From: Vanessa cardui
Lineage: Eukaryota; Arthropoda; Insecta; Lepidoptera; Nymphalidae
Assembly (NCBI RefSeq): GCF_905220365.1
Contig: NC_061124.1
Location: 9,240,501-9,304,500, forward strand
Reading direction: 5' to 3'
DNA: 64,000 bases
The notes beneath the pieces were generated by a model. The model had not been told where the DNA came from. It saw nothing but the letters and a program-made list of their open reading frames with translations, and made no database searches. Made by a program: the position numbers and the translations under genes. Below, in pieces: positions 25,401-38,300 of this stretch. Positions within the stretch are counted from its first letter, which is position 1, and each line of letters opens with the position of its first letter.

Positions 25401-26131
25401 TGAAGACGATCCGGAATCGCCCATTGCGGGCATGCCTGTACTTAAAGTTTGGAAGGCTGACCAGGTAAACTATCATCATAAGCATAACTATACATAAACA
25501 ACTAACTTTCATAATATTGATATGCTTGTGTTATATATAAGATATTGATTATCACAAATTTAAATTATACACTTTCTTTTTAAATGACATAGTAAAGGAT
25601 TTTGTAGAACATTAGCAAACTACCTTACCTGTCGCAACCTCAAGAGAGACAGCAAACTACACGTATATGACATGTATGTGCGCAATTCGCATTACACTAT
25701 GTTCTACGCACATTGTTAATTATCTTATTGTCGTTATCCAATAGGATGCCTGAACATGATACATTTACGTACTTACAAGCTTTGGGCTGCTAATGACGGC
25801 TGTTTTTCTTGACGTAATTAACATTGTTTATCTCACCTGACTGGGAATATGAATCCAAGACCTCCATTTGAATTCAAAAGCGTATAATTAAAGTAACGAA
25901 ACATATAGACGAAGAACTAACATATATACGAACTCTTTTGTTCATTTCAATAGTGATGTATCTCATTTCTATATTTATTTTTAGGTGGTAGTAATGAAGA
26001 GATCGATGGGCGTCGGCTATGCTGCTGTGGACAACCCTATCTTCTACAACCCCAACACCGCCATGTTGCTCGGTGATGCTAAGAAGACTTGCGACGCTCT
26101 ACTCGATAGAATCAAACATCTCACAGCATAA
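13440..26131 (+). CDS. NNT: NAD(P) transhydrogenase, mitochondrial (complete, 22 coding exons)
   Basis: Proton-pumping transhydrogenase of the inner mitochondrial membrane: NADH + NADP to NAD + NADPH. Exons: 13440-13600, 13871-14025, 14136-14276, 14355-14477, 15322-15509, 17062-17217, 17524-17728, 19327-19527, 20264-20344, 20438-20583, 20679-20767, 21182-21266, 21349-21462, 22033-22199, 22315-22452, 22747-22964, 23048-23199, 23954-24107, 24646-24750, 25056-25175, 25373-25464, 25985-26131. They sum to 3138 nt (1045 aa); the family is about 1050-1090. The N-terminus is Arg-rich (KSWQRRLFSSSS), a matrix presequence. Domain I: GVPKEIWQDERRV, Rossmann VVGGGVAGLAAAAQARCMGA, AFDTR, STALIPGKPAP, THIGLTDLPSRM. 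An Ala/Pro-rich linker (exon 8) precedes the multi-helix membrane domain II (about 445-840). Domain III: [67 protein letters not shown]. Introns hold seven transposon insertions, three touching splice-site regions. Confidence 0.97.
15018..15314 (+). mobile_element. hAT-type MITE family A, copy 1 (abuts NNT exon 5)
   Basis: 297-bp noncoding element with termini CAGAGTCGGATTTA.. and ..TAAATACGGCCCTG, flanked by a perfect 8-bp duplication GCAACAGG (15010-15017 and 15315-15322). The right duplication contains the CAG|G acceptor of exon 5, so insertion doubled the splice site and the element now supplies the pyrimidine-rich sequence in front of it. Both ends carry GC-rich blocks (GGAGGCCCCCGGGCC and GGGCAGTTGCCCCGGTTGCC); the middle is AT-rich. 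Near-identical copies lie at 19022-19304 and 37634-37929. Confidence 0.93.
15510..17061 (+). other. NNT intron 5, with a repeat fragment and a hairpin
   Basis: About 1.55 kb. The segment 15560-15600 contains CATCCCGACGTTTCGAGCAC, which I recognise as part of a common lepidopteran dispersed repeat; its limits are not clear. A perfect hairpin with 15-bp arms lies at 16899-16932. The rest is AT-rich and featureless to me. Confidence 0.45.
17862..18083 (-). mobile_element. tRNA-derived SINE, copy 1
   Basis: Minus-strand element whose 5' part reads like a tRNA: an A-box-like GTGGTCGAGTGG at 18073-18062 and a perfect B box GGTTCGATTCC at 18019-18009. It ends in an A/T-rich tail (..ATTTATTTATTT) at the left. 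A second copy of the same family lies at 56601-56829. The tRNA-like part lacks a clean cloverleaf, so it is a SINE promoter and not a tRNA gene. Confidence 0.85.
18084..19013 (+). other. NNT intron 7 remainder
   Basis: AT-rich intron sequence between the SINE and MITE A2. I see no coding, RNA or repeat feature that I can support. Confidence 0.5.
19022..19304 (+). mobile_element. hAT-type MITE family A, copy 2 (upstream of NNT exon 8)
   Basis: 283-bp copy of the family at 15018-15314, in the same orientation, flanked by a perfect 8-bp duplication AAAACAAG (19014-19021 and 19305-19312). Only 22 nt, including the duplication, separate its right end from exon 8 of NNT (19327). The terminal inverted repeats and internal GC-rich blocks match copy 1 closely. 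Confidence 0.93.
19537..19777 (+). mobile_element. hAT-type MITE family B, copy 1 (downstream of NNT exon 8)
   Basis: 241-bp element with inverted termini CAGTGGCGTAGCTA.. and ..TAGCTATGCCACTG. The 8-bp duplication is TAAATTAC at the left (19529-19536) and TAAATTAT at the right (19778-19785). The left copy begins at intron position +2, so it includes the T of the GT donor of exon 8 (GG|GTAAAT). The element has GC-rich ends (GGGGCCCCGGAG, ACCGGGGCCC) around an AT-rich core. Copy 2 lies at 46218-46460. Confidence 0.92.
19803..20020 (-). mobile_element. 5'-truncated LINE family B, 3'-end fragment
   Basis: Reverse-oriented match to the 3'UTR and tail of the LINE at 51722-53330. Shared blocks include CAAGTGGGCTTTTACAAGCA, AACCGGTTCGGAAAGTAGAT and ACTGAGTTTCTTGCCG (some read in reverse complement). 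The left end carries AAAATCAAAAT, the tail repeat of this LINE group. It is a typical dead-on-arrival copy in NNT intron 8. Confidence 0.85.
20827..21170 (-). repeat. Dispersed repeat (possible Helitron-like remnant)
   Basis: Lies in NNT intron 11. It begins A|CTAGCGATACTACCCC, which on the minus strand reads as a CTAG|T end, and it contains the phrase GATCTAAGCATACATAG, repeated at about 36590-36613 in Esyt2. An 11-bp-arm hairpin (AAAATCTTTTA..TAAAAGATTTT) lies near 20960. Boundaries and class are uncertain. Confidence 0.4.
23269..23843 (-). mobile_element. Internally deleted mariner transposon
   Basis: 575-bp element in NNT intron 17 with inverted repeats of about 30 bp, T(A/T)GGGTTGGCAACTAAGTGATTGC.., differing at one base, and TA duplications at both sides (23267-23268, 23844-23845). 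Read on the minus strand it holds a frameshifted N-terminal part of a mariner transposase, including remnants of the helix-turn-helix region (RDIAQKLNVSHT). The catalytic part is missing. It lies about 70 nt after exon 17 and about 110 nt before exon 18. Confidence 0.9.
24815..24990 (-). mobile_element. 5'-truncated LINE family A, 3'-end fragment
   Basis: Matches the 3' end of the LINE at 5315-8690: TACTCTTTATTGTACACCA, then CGGCCTTATCGCT and AGCGATCTCTTCCAGGCAAC. The left edge has the tail repeat CAAATCAAATCAAAAT. It lies in NNT intron 19 in reverse orientation to the gene. Confidence 0.85.
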
Positions 26132-29100
26132 ATATAAAGTATAAGGATATATATTTTTAAAAAAATCTTTAAAACATTTAAGACTTATAAAATCTGATTA
26201 GGCTACACTTTTTCATCTCAACGATTTATTCTAATCTGTAATCGAAATATATATGAATAGAATGTGAGTAAAAACTAATCATTATATGTTTAAGAGCTGT
26301 TATATAGCAAGCAAACAAAATATGTGATTTTGTATTGAGAAAGGTATGGCAGCCGAAGCGCAATTGGAACGCTATTTACTTGACTTTATTTGTAAGGTGA
26401 AAATGAAACACTTATCGCACAATGGAATCACAACAAATTATCTTTGAAGTAACCCATCATAATCTATGTAGAAGCCTAGGATTTTATTGATGGAGACATT
26501 TATTTTGAAAAGTAAAATCTTTTTTTAAGTTCAAAACAGACTCTTGTAATGATTGGGGTAATAAGTAGTTTATTTTCCTATTTATAATAAATAATAACGC
26601 AATTAAAATTAGTAAAATGTTGTTGGTTGAAGAAAAAAGTCAGTTCTGCACTCGTATTTAGGGAGCTTGCTATATGATGGTCCTTATAGTAGTCCATTAC
26701 ATATTCTGACATTCTATATAGGCATATTGGATTCCTTGATATACGAAATTTAAGAATAAAATACGTTCACCTAAATTTAACTAATTATAATTATAAAAAC
26801 AAACATTTAATGTAAAAATTATTACAATTTTTATATTTTTATATTGCGACATAAAATATTGGCTATATTATTGGCTGGTTTAGTTTAGTGTAGCTCAAGC
26901 GCTACAAATGCCTTTGTATTTCCAATTTAACGGCAACTATTAATGATGAATGAAATTAAATAGCTTATGCATATTTACAATTAGTGCGTTAAGAAACGAA
27001 TTATACCGATGTGATACAAAAGTGCCTTCAGACTTTGTTTGTTCACTTCTATGACATTACTAGTCTTATTGTACATCACGACGGTAAATTTAGTAGAATT
27101 TAATTATATATTTTAATATTTGGAGATATTTTTACACGAAAAGAGCAGCATACGATATTTTATATACAATTTCCATTTTTATAAACGCTTATTCAATTGT
27201 TATATCCCATCGTTTTAAATCTAGTCTTCCTTATGAAAAGTTTAATTCAGTTTGTAAATATATCAAAAATGTGCCCAGGATCATTGTCACGGGCTATTGT
27301 ATTATCAAGTAGCTAATCAATTATAAAAGTATTAAATGTATACTTTTTTAATATTCTCAAGAAATAATGGAAATATTAGGTCTAAACATACTGTGCTGAC
27401 TTCTTAGGTTGATGTTAAAAAGTTAGTGTCATGAATTTTAGACCTCTTTTATTTATACTAAATAATGGCGAAAAATGCGAAATAGAACTATTGTTGTCAA
27501 TTTTAAAAATTGCCTTTTTATGGTATGGGAATTGTGATATTCTGTGTAATATCTCCACATTCCATCTCAATATAAATATAATTATTACTAAACGGTAACT
27601 ATCAATTTCTTTAAATATCGATTTTTTTATTTATGCCAGCGAGAACACACAATGAATTTAAAAGATATTATTTTATGAAATAACCACATTTATATCAAAA
27701 ATTAAATCAATAAAGTTCATAGGTTCTGTTGCCTATTTTAATTATCGTGCATAAAAATTAACTTTTAACATAATGGATATATTGAACAGATGTTACAACA
27801 TATTTTTTTTTATTTTTACCATTCCATGTCAACTGTAAGCGATTTTTGCATAACGAAGCTAGTATTTAATTTTAAGCATAATTTACGATAAAAATATTGA
27901 GATTAAAATTGACTTTATAAATAAATATTAATAGAGTTTAATAAATTTTAATAAGACATAATAATAAGAAATGAAATCAATTTGAATGAAACTTCTATTG
28001 CCATCTACGTAATTGTTCTTTTTTTGCTAAATAAATTTGTTAATAAATAAAAACATTGTTTTTCTTTTATTGCCTTCATCGCCCAATTTAAACAAGTAGG
28101 TATTATTTCTAATTCAACTTGCTGATGTCGGTACTAAATAAGAACTTTAATTGAAAACTTAAATGTTAATTAAAGTTTTCAACCAAAGGAGAATTTGCGG
28201 CCCTCTTTAAATGTTAATTATTATTGATGCTCATATTATTGATATAAGTAAAAGCAGGAACAGCATATTGCATGGACGAACTTTATTAAAATTACAAATA
28301 AGTCCGCAAGTGTTCATCGTTCATTCGGAATCAGAAACGATGATGTCATGTCGATAACGCCTTACTACGCCATACGATCCGAACGTAAGAGGCGAGAGAA
28401 TAATTAACAAAAACCGAAAATAGATCATCCTAAAAATGTATGCGAACTATTCCAATTCGATGAAGTGAATAATTCTCATCTGCCTTTATTTATATATCTT
28501 AATCTTCACATTTCAATATATTCTTATATATCGATAATCGGCACGGTTAAGAATTATTAATATATTTTTTTATTTCTCTTTTCAATGATTATAAATTATT
28601 AAAACACATTTTTATGAACTCCAGTTTTTTAACGAAAAATTAGCAGATAAATCCACCAAAATAAATTAATTTTTAAATGCATCGGCTAATAATAAATCAA
28701 TTCTGCGTTTGATTTATTATTAGATCATTCATTACCGAATACTCGTATCTCGCATTCCGATACCCACTTAACATCGATTATCGTAACTGTCATACCGCAT
28801 ACGAATGTTCGATTCTTGAGTTGAGCCGAATTTATATTTTACTTTATGTTAACCCTTCTGTCTGACTCTGTCTTCTTTTCAAATTAAACATAAAATTGTA
28901 ATAAACAACATTATAGTTTTATTTTAAAAATAAATATATTTGTATTGATATGTATGGTAGCGTAGAAGGAACAATAATATTGGGTAATTGGTATACTTTT
29001 TTAGTCATACAAATCACAATTTGCTAGTATTCGTTTTGCGTTTTGTAAGACTGTCTGTAATGTAAACGTTAGTGCTTGTTGAGTTGTTGCTTAGGTTGGT

Positions 29101-29381
29101 GTTTTTAGTTTATAATTCCTGTACACTTGCAACGCATCGAGTGCATTTTTTGCACCCAGCATGGTACGTTTTTTTAATTGTAAGCTATATTTATTGTGAT
29201 TTATGTGAACCATCTCCTTCCCCTTTTATAAATAATAATGACGCATTGCATTAGACTAGATTTATTTAAAAATAAATTTAAAATATAAACTCATAGCACA
29301 ATATTTTTTTAATACTAATATCATTGCTTGATATTGTATAAAATTAAAAAAAATATATAATTTTAGGCAAATGATAACAAA
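26132..29381 (+). other. NNT 3'UTR and intergenic region before Esyt2
   Basis: AT-rich noncoding sequence. The NNT 3'UTR starts at 26132; several AATAAA signals follow (for example AATCAATAAAG near 27705 and AATAAATAAAAACA near 28042), and I cannot say which is used. An acceptor TTTTAG at about 29365 shortly before the Esyt2 ATG implies an untranslated exon upstream. One candidate ends at the donor CATG|GTACGT near 29163. I see no other gene. Confidence 0.45.
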
Positions 29382-32300
29382 ATGACAACAAACAGCAAAT
29401 TTGTTCTACCGGTAAGCAGTGATGACAATTTAAGTGTCCTGTCGGTGATCTACAGATTTTTCAAAAAGGTAAGTTATATTAATAAAATGTTAATTTTTTC
29501 TTTTCTTTCTTCAAAGTATAATACTTATATATGTAATTTAATTAGAATAAATCTTCAAGAAATTATAATTCAAATCTTAATGAGCTGAATGCAATTAGTT
29601 GTATTAAATTACTATAGATTATAAAATAGTAGTTTTAATTTAGGATAACATATATTTTTATCCTTACATATAACTAGAAATTTTCATGAGTAACATGCAA
29701 ATAGAATGATTTAAAAAAAGACATAATTCTACACAAAATGGCTAGATGGTTGACCTTATAATATATAAATTGACTTCAAAACATTAATATTCTTATTCAT
29801 ATACTTTATTTAGTTTATGCTATAAACATTTTATGGCTTCAAATTGATAAACATTCTATTCCTACTGATGATATAATATTACAATGTATGTAAATATGTT
29901 TTTCCAAAATAGAAACTTTGGATGGTTTCCAGATTATTTACACATAAAAGTTTGAATATTAGAATTCAAAGAAGTATTTTAATCAAAATCAATAGTGATG
30001 CATTTAGTAACTAATGTTGGTATGCTGGTACCTGCCTATGAATCATAACCTTGAAACAGCCACCAATCTTGAATCATTGCAGAGGTATTTGACCTTAATT
30101 TTTTCGTTATTGGTTTGTTCAAACTTTACAATTTGAATTTGATGTTCTTTACAATAACTCATTTTTATTTAAAAATATGTTTATTCTTCCATCAATAAAA
30201 AAAATACATTAATAATTAATGTATGCAATTATTTCATTATTAAACGAACAGTTAGTTTAAAAAGAAATATTTATATTATATTATAAGTAAACTCATTTTC
30301 ATTGGGCTTAAAAAAATCCACTGTGTTTTTGGAAACATATTTAAAATTTATCATTGGTACTTACAAGTAGGTTAATCATCTGTAAGCAGATTTATCACTA
30401 GGTAATTAGCTGATCTCATTAATATGTGTAAATGTTTTTTTGATGACATTCTAACTATCAGCTTATGTACACATAGTACAAATATTTATGTTACGTCTTC
30501 TGGCACAAACAAATGGAATTGTTTTGGAAAAGAAACCATAAAAAATGGGTACATACAATCCAATTAGATATTATATAAATATGTATATGTCAATGAAAGA
30601 ACTAACTGTTAGTCAGTCAGGGATGGAATATGCAAGTCTAAGCAGTGAGAAAATTATAAATAAATGTTAGAACATGAGGGACAAGATCTGTATAGGAGTT
30701 TCTAATAATTTTTTAGTAGTTAGATATATTGAAATTGGATTTAGACATCTTATTCAAAATGAGAGTCCTCTGTACAATAAGGAAAAATAATGTTAGAATA
30801 TGCACTAGTTTTACAAAAGGTAAAGATGAGGCATAAATAGAGTAGGTGATAAGTGAGGTAATGTGATGCCAATGGGAAATAATCTAGCAGTAAAATTTAC
30901 AGTAGAGGAGGAGGGAAGCTAACTTAAAATCTATAATATAATATATTGCTCAGGTGAATCCTAATATTATTAATTGCATTGTTTTTAATCAAAGTAATTA
31001 TTCACTTATTTTAATACACAAAATGGAGCTATAATATAAGATGTTAATTTGTATATAGAATATTACAATGTGGAAATAAAATTTATCATTATAATCAAAT
31101 TATTTAAATAGTTAATTGAGTATAATATTAATTAATTGTGATAAGATAATTATATTTGAAGTATCTATAATAATTTTAGTGTTTAATAGTTAATGTTAGT
31201 AGGTAGAAAGAATAAGATATTTTATGTTTAAAACATTGATCACATTTTAGTTTGGTTGCCAGTAGTTAGGTAAAAAAAATAGTCTATGGCTTTCCTTGAT
31301 CTTCGACCTTGATTTTACCACATTTCATCAATTTCGGTTCAAGGGTTTGATCATCAAGATATATATAAATACCGTTACTATCTAATTTATAATATTAGTA
31401 TAAAATAACCTTTTTTATTTATATGTTTGTAAAGTGTTCATGGTAAATTAGTGTACTCAAAACAATAAAAACGATTACTTAGAATATTAAAAGGCGTTTA
31501 TTTTCTTTATTAATAATAAATACTCTTGCAGTATCAACACTCCATATTAATAAAGAGTAGGTTTAACAGTTTATATTACTGATAAAATAATAGGTGACAT
31601 CATTCTCGCTAAAAATATTCCCACTAGACAGGAAGTGACCTAATATCACGAACTTCAATGGTTTTATTATGGAAAATGTATCTTTGACTCGATATTCTCA
31701 AAGCGTATGAAGAACTAATATCTGTTTATGTATGAGGGTCATGGTTAATTAAAAACCTTTAGTTGTAACGATTATATACGTGAAGGTACTGTGTCGTATA
31801 CTATCGACTATCGAGTAATATGAGTAATGCGTCGTTTTATCGAGTTAGCCTGTTATTGTTAATTTAGATAACATTGTACATTTCAAAATATATCTATAAA
31901 TACCGTTGTCATTAATTGATAGTAACCGTTTCTTGTAGATCATTTGCATGTTACGGTTGTTGCACTAAAAATACTTGGTAAAGATTTCTAATCGATTTTC
32001 ACATTCCATTTATCAAATTAAATATTTTTTTTTTTAAATTTGCATTACCCTTGTACTTTGGATAATTTGTAGAAATGTTAAAATCAACTGAATCATTTCA
32101 TTTCAATCATCTAAAGAAGTTTCCGTCTCTTCAATAAGGTTGAATTTTAGATACGCTGAGTAGACTTGAAAATTATTTCGAGTTAATTTAATCTGTATTT
32201 ACTAATTGATTTAATGTGTACAAATGATATTCGAATGACTATTTGAATGTTAAATTTGATTCTGTTTTGTTTTTAGAACACTTGTTACTAATATTCTCTC

Positions 32301-35300
32301 TGATAGGACGAATGAACGAGGTCTTATGTTTATTTATAGGTCACAATAGTAGGTGCAGTATACTTGGTCGGTTATATGCAATGGAGCGTAGCATGGTTGA
32401 TTGGTCCCGTGGTATTGTCGGTGATGCGAGATCAGTGGCGAAAGGAAAGCGAATATCGTCGAAATTTGGCGAAAACAGCCGCGCTGTCTTCAGAGAAAGA
32501 TGTCGTACTGGCACGACTTGATGATCTGCCGGCATGGGTAAATTATAAAAAAAACACATTAACAAATATACTTTTCTTCTATCCCTTAAATAATATGAAT
32601 TTTTATTCATCTATTGTAAAAAAAAAACAATTAAAAGAACGTAATAAATATCGATGAAAAGGCTGTGGATAAAGTTTGTAGCTTTGATTTAAATTTTCAA
32701 TAAGCAAGTACAAATATGCTGCCATGCTGTATAATTAGACTGACGCTACAACAACAATCGATATATAACATAATGATTTAATTACAGTACACAAAGTCAA
32801 AATAATGAACGGGACAGTGTGAACACTAGAATCAATTTTTTAATGTTTATTTTAGGTCTTCTTTCCGGACGTAGAAAGAGCAGAATGGCTTAACAGGGTA
32901 AGTCGTTTTAGTGAATAATTTTGCTTGTATATTCTTAATTATGGTTTTTGTATTTTCAGTTAAATCAACATGCTCTGATGAATGATTTTCGTAAAATTAA
33001 TTAAAACTTATTTTTTAAGTTGTACGATAATTGTCGATTTGGTTTATTATTCTGAAATGTAGAGTCGAGAGCCCATATTTTGAAAGGGCGGTCACTTAGT
33101 TGGACCATAGATCCCGTATTTACTGGGTTAGGGATTCATTTCTAAGAGAACTTTTAAAAATATATTTCATTGATATTCCTTATACAATAAAGTCAATTGA
33201 AAAATTAACGCATAACGCCACCGACTAAGCTAAACATGTGCCAAATTTGTGCCCACATCGGAGGTGAATAGCATATAAAAAATATTATGTTAAAAAGGAT
33301 ATTAAAAAATGATCTAATAGAGTACTTTCCGAACAGATACTTCTACAAGTGTGGCCGAACGTTAACCACTATGCAAGATCACTCCTCAAGGACTCCATAG
33401 AGCCGGCCGTAGCCGAGAGTTTGGCTAACTACAAGTTAAACGGATTTAAGTTCGAGAGAATGATTCTTGGAACTATTGTGAGTATATTCGTTCTTTTTTT
33501 TGTCTACGGTACTTTAATATTAAAAGTACATGATCCAGTTGAGTTTCGGTCAAAGCTGGATCGGAATCTCGAGAACGTATAATAAACAGATGTATATAGT
33601 AACCGATATTAATAAATAGGATTAATCCTCTGTTACGATTAAACTGAGGTAATTTGTTGTTGAAAGTTAATAAAATAGGCCAAACCTGGAATAAGCATAA
33701 CCAAGAATGCTGCTTATTGCTGGGTCAAATAAATATAGGTAGTAACAATTTCTTGAAAACAGGTATTGCTAGTAAACACCTATTATCTTGGTGTTCACAC
33801 ATAATATTGGTGTCTGTTTGTAGTAATAAAATAACCGCATTTTCACTAAATGCATATTTGCAATTTGACGGGACTTTCAATACAGGGCAGCTGATGCAAT
33901 AAGGAGTGACAACAATAACTTTTTTTTTTAATTTAAACGGAGGAACATCTCGTTTTTAATAGATTTTTTCAGTATTTTAATTTTATGAAAATTATAAATT
34001 AAATTTAACGATAACGAAACAAAACACCCGTGTAAAACCTCCGTGGCAATAAACTTTTTTATTATCAGATTTGATATGAGTTTTTATTAAAGAGTTTATA
34101 TCCGTAGGTGTTGTAAAGTTGTGTTGTAAAGTACTTATGTGAATGTGTATTGAGTGTGTTTGCCCGCAGGCGCCGCGCGTCGGAGGCGTCAAAGTTTACG
34201 ATAAGAACCTTTCTAGAGATGAAATCATCATGGATGTAGACTTATTGTGAGTTCGCTATCTTAACTACACAGAATGACTAACAGATTAGTCAACATAAGT
34301 AGATTGTTTGGTTCTTAATACGTTTAAATTTGGATGCTTTGATGCAATTATAGTATAATAGTTGCTACATACACGCAGGCATGATTGAGATATATTTGTA
34401 TGATATTCACCAATCTTAATGTTTTTGATTATCAATAAAATCCATAAAAACCAATTACCATCTAAAAAAGTTCACTCGACAATTTTTCTAGTAATTAACA
34501 TAAATGATCCTCTGCCAGACAGTGGCTCACCTTAATGAGAATTTTTGGTTGTGGGACCAAAAATTCTCAGTAGTGCTTACTCGGAATCGAACACACTGTC
34601 TTTATTTGAGATATTTTATTTTTATTGCATAGGTTAGCGGATGAGCCACCTGATGTTAAATGGTCCCATCATAGACAATGGCGCTCTAAATATTACCCAT
34701 TTCTTACATTGCCAATGCGCCACCAACCTTGGGAACTAAGATGTTGTGTCAATTGTGGCAGTAGTTCCACTGGCTCGCTCACCGATCAAATCAGAACACA
34801 TACAAATACTGAGTACTGTTGTTTAGCGGTAGAATATCTGATGAGTGTGTGGTACCTACCCCAACCGGCCTTGCACAAAGCCCTACCACCAAGTGACATC
34901 CACATATTTTAGCTACTGGTACCTTCTCAGCTCTCGTCGATAATGACATGCTTACATGTTTATCTTTAGACAATATTATTATTTTCAGTTACGCTGGTGA
35001 TTGTGATATTTCATTCGTCCTTCAACGTATTCGAGGAGGCATCAAAGATCTTCAGGTATGAAAATATTTGTTAATTTAATTGTATTGTGTACTAGTAAAA
35101 CCCGCCAGCTGTTATTTATTGTTTGTGTACATAGCTTAAATAGCCATGGCGATCAGTTGAAGGGTATTTCTGCAGCAGCGATCGTTGCAATGTACTAATA
35201 TGGTATAAAAAACCTTCTCCATGTAGAATAATATTTATGAGTCGTGTTTCAATTCTTATAAAAAGTTAATAGATCTATTACAACTGTAACAAAATCGGTC

Positions 35301-38300
35301 TAGTAGTTTCAAAACATATATTTTTTTAGCTCACTAGCTGTTTCTAATTTTGAAGTCGAATTAATTATTTATAAATTATTAAATAGTCTTGTTACTCAGA
35401 AGTAAGACCATTTTTTTGGCCCGTCACAAGAGACCATTTACAGTAGCGAAATTTTCTGCAGTAGCCCAAACTTAGTAGTATCGAATTATATGTAAGTACT
35501 AAGTACATTATAGGTAAGTACTACAGTACTTACCTATAACTATTTGCTCTTGCAAAAACACAGTTCTCTAGTACGCACTAACGAACTTTGGAGGACATAT
35601 CTGTATAATAATTTATTTACTGAAATAGTAGAATATAAAAATCAATACGATACAAGACATACAGTTACTATGTATCAACATTTGCACATATGACACAGCA
35701 ATTGTCAGTTACGAGCAAAGCGACTCCTTCCTGCAATAACTATTCTCTTGTCGCCTTCGAGTATTTATTCATGTCATATACATTTATTTGATGTCTGCTA
35801 CATTTAAACAATAGCTTGTATTCATCGTTTATTTAAATTCTGTTGAGGTAGTTTTCATTTATTGTCTCAATTACTAATAATTATTAATAGCTTGTTATGT
35901 AAAATTACTTCTTTAAAAAAAAAAAAACATTCACCAATTCGTCTGACAAACTTTAATTCCAGTATATTACTTTCGAAACATTTAAATAATATAAAGAAGA
36001 AAGAAAGCAATATAAAAAGTTGGATTTACTATAATTGAATGTCGCTTATACGAATTAGATAGGATTGAACCCGCTGTTTCATCGTTATAATTAGAAACTA
36101 TTTCATTAAACCTAAGCCTACTATTCAATGTTGCATAACATTTTTTTTTTATTGAATCTAAATCCTTGAGAATTAACCGCGTGGCGTTTGTATTAATAAG
36201 TTTACCGTATTGGTACACTTGGCGGTAATGTAGTAAATATTATCAATCTTGATATTTGCCAGATCCACGGCATGGTGCGTGTGGTGATGAAGCCGCTGAT
36301 CACGAAGATGCCGCTTGTGGGCGGCCTGCAGGTGTTCTTCCTCAACAATCCGTCCATCGACTTCAACCTCGTCGGCGCCGCTGACGTCCTAGACATGCCT
36401 GGCTTTAGGTAACTATTATTTACACTATTGTTAAACCAGCCCCCCCCCCCGGCTTTTACGGTTGCAATACTGATACTAAACTTTATACAGAATTTGTTTA
36501 TTTACGTTAGACACTTCTAAAATTATCAGTGTTTCTTTATTATGATGTCAATGTATTACATAAATAAACCTTGCTTTTGAATCACTCTGGAGATCTAAGC
36601 ATACATAGGGACAGACAATAATATAATACATTTTATGTATTGAAATCTAATTTAATAATTTTATAAATAACAAATGATGTATTAGTTATTTTGTATGTAT
36701 AATAAATTAACGTAGTTAAAATGTAAATCATCGTAATGTCACTTTGAAAGGATTTTAAATAGTGTATTTTATTTATTAGGAACGAATTCATAGAAAATGA
36801 TTATATTATATTGTGTATATTCATTTGCAGTGACATTTTACGACGATGCATTGTGGAGCAAATAGCAAATATGATGGTTCTCCCAAACAAATTGCCGATC
36901 AAGCTGAGCGACGAAATTCCAACTGTTGACCTGCGCATGCCCGAACCGGAAGTAAGTTACTACCTCAATGTTGCCTCACTGAACTATTTTAGCCTAGATC
37001 TTTTTTTTAAGGAAGTAAGAAAAAAAGTCAAATAAAGGTTAGTTAAAGAAGGGCAGGGACTGACTTTTAAGACATTATCAATAGATTAACTAAGTGCACA
37101 GTTGTGAATGCTTTACAGGTGCAATCACAAATCACCTACTCTGGCAGTCAATACTAACTTAGCATGTTTTCCGAGGTACAGAAGTAGGAATAGGAACTTC
37201 TTAATTTCTGGACTCTTTAGTTATTAATTAGTTGTGAAAATTAATTACCTTTTAGTGTCACTGTGAAGCTGGCCGTTTAAACAACGAAGTTCTTTATGAT
37301 TCATAAATCACTTAGAGAAGAAACAGCACATTTTCGTAACTTTACTCGTTTCCGTTTTGTCCTTATTGATTCATCTACAACTTATATAAATATTATTAAA
37401 CTTACCTTACTGTACGTATAATGGGTTACCATAATAATAAAAATCAGACTGAGTTACTTTCACATTTATAAAATTAATATATATTTGTTTCGTTCAAGGG
37501 TGTACTTCGAATTCACCTGGTGCAAGCTCAGAACCTTATGAAGAAAGATGTGTCGATGTTGGGTAATATAAATGAAAATCTTTGATAACATAAAAAAATA
37601 ATATAACATCTAACAACCTTAAATGTTCGTGAACAGCGTCGGATTTAAAGGTCTGGAGGCCCCCGGGCCACGAAGCAGTGGGGGCCCTAGACAAACAGAA
37701 GCGTGAACAACCTAATAATTATATTATCATGAATTAATTACTTTTTTTATTTCAATCAGTAAGCAATGATTTATTTACTTCTATCGGTAACTTTTAAAAT
37801 ATTAAATAATAACATTATTATAATTTGACGATATCTCGGTATTTGTTAACTTGCTGAAAACTGTGGCCCCCACTGATGTGGAGGCCCCAGGGCAGTTGCC
37901 CCGGTTGCCCTCCCCTAAATACGGCCCTATTCGTGAATATATCGATTCGTCAATAAATAAAGTATCGTTCACTTCCAGGTAAAGGTAAATCGGATCCTTA
38001 CGCGATCATAACGGTCGGCGCGCAGCAGTGGAAGACTAAACACATCGACAACAACATCAACCCACGCTGGGAGTACTGGTGCGAGGTGAGTTGTTACACC
38101 ATAGTACACCAAACGATACACTATGCACGGTTACGGTTGATGCACTAATTTTAATTATTCAATATATTTAACTTATTACTCTATATTATTTATAAAACGC
38201 TTGTAGATAGATTCGTTAAGCGGACACATTTGATACATTTAAAATGTGTTTCCTTTTAATGGTTCTTTGGTGAGTACATTAAGATTGATTTATGTATTTT

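Noticed and set aside
36440..36450. C11 run as a G-quadruplex or regulatory site
   Set aside because: A single homopolymer without further C or G runs nearby; simple slippage is enough to explain it.
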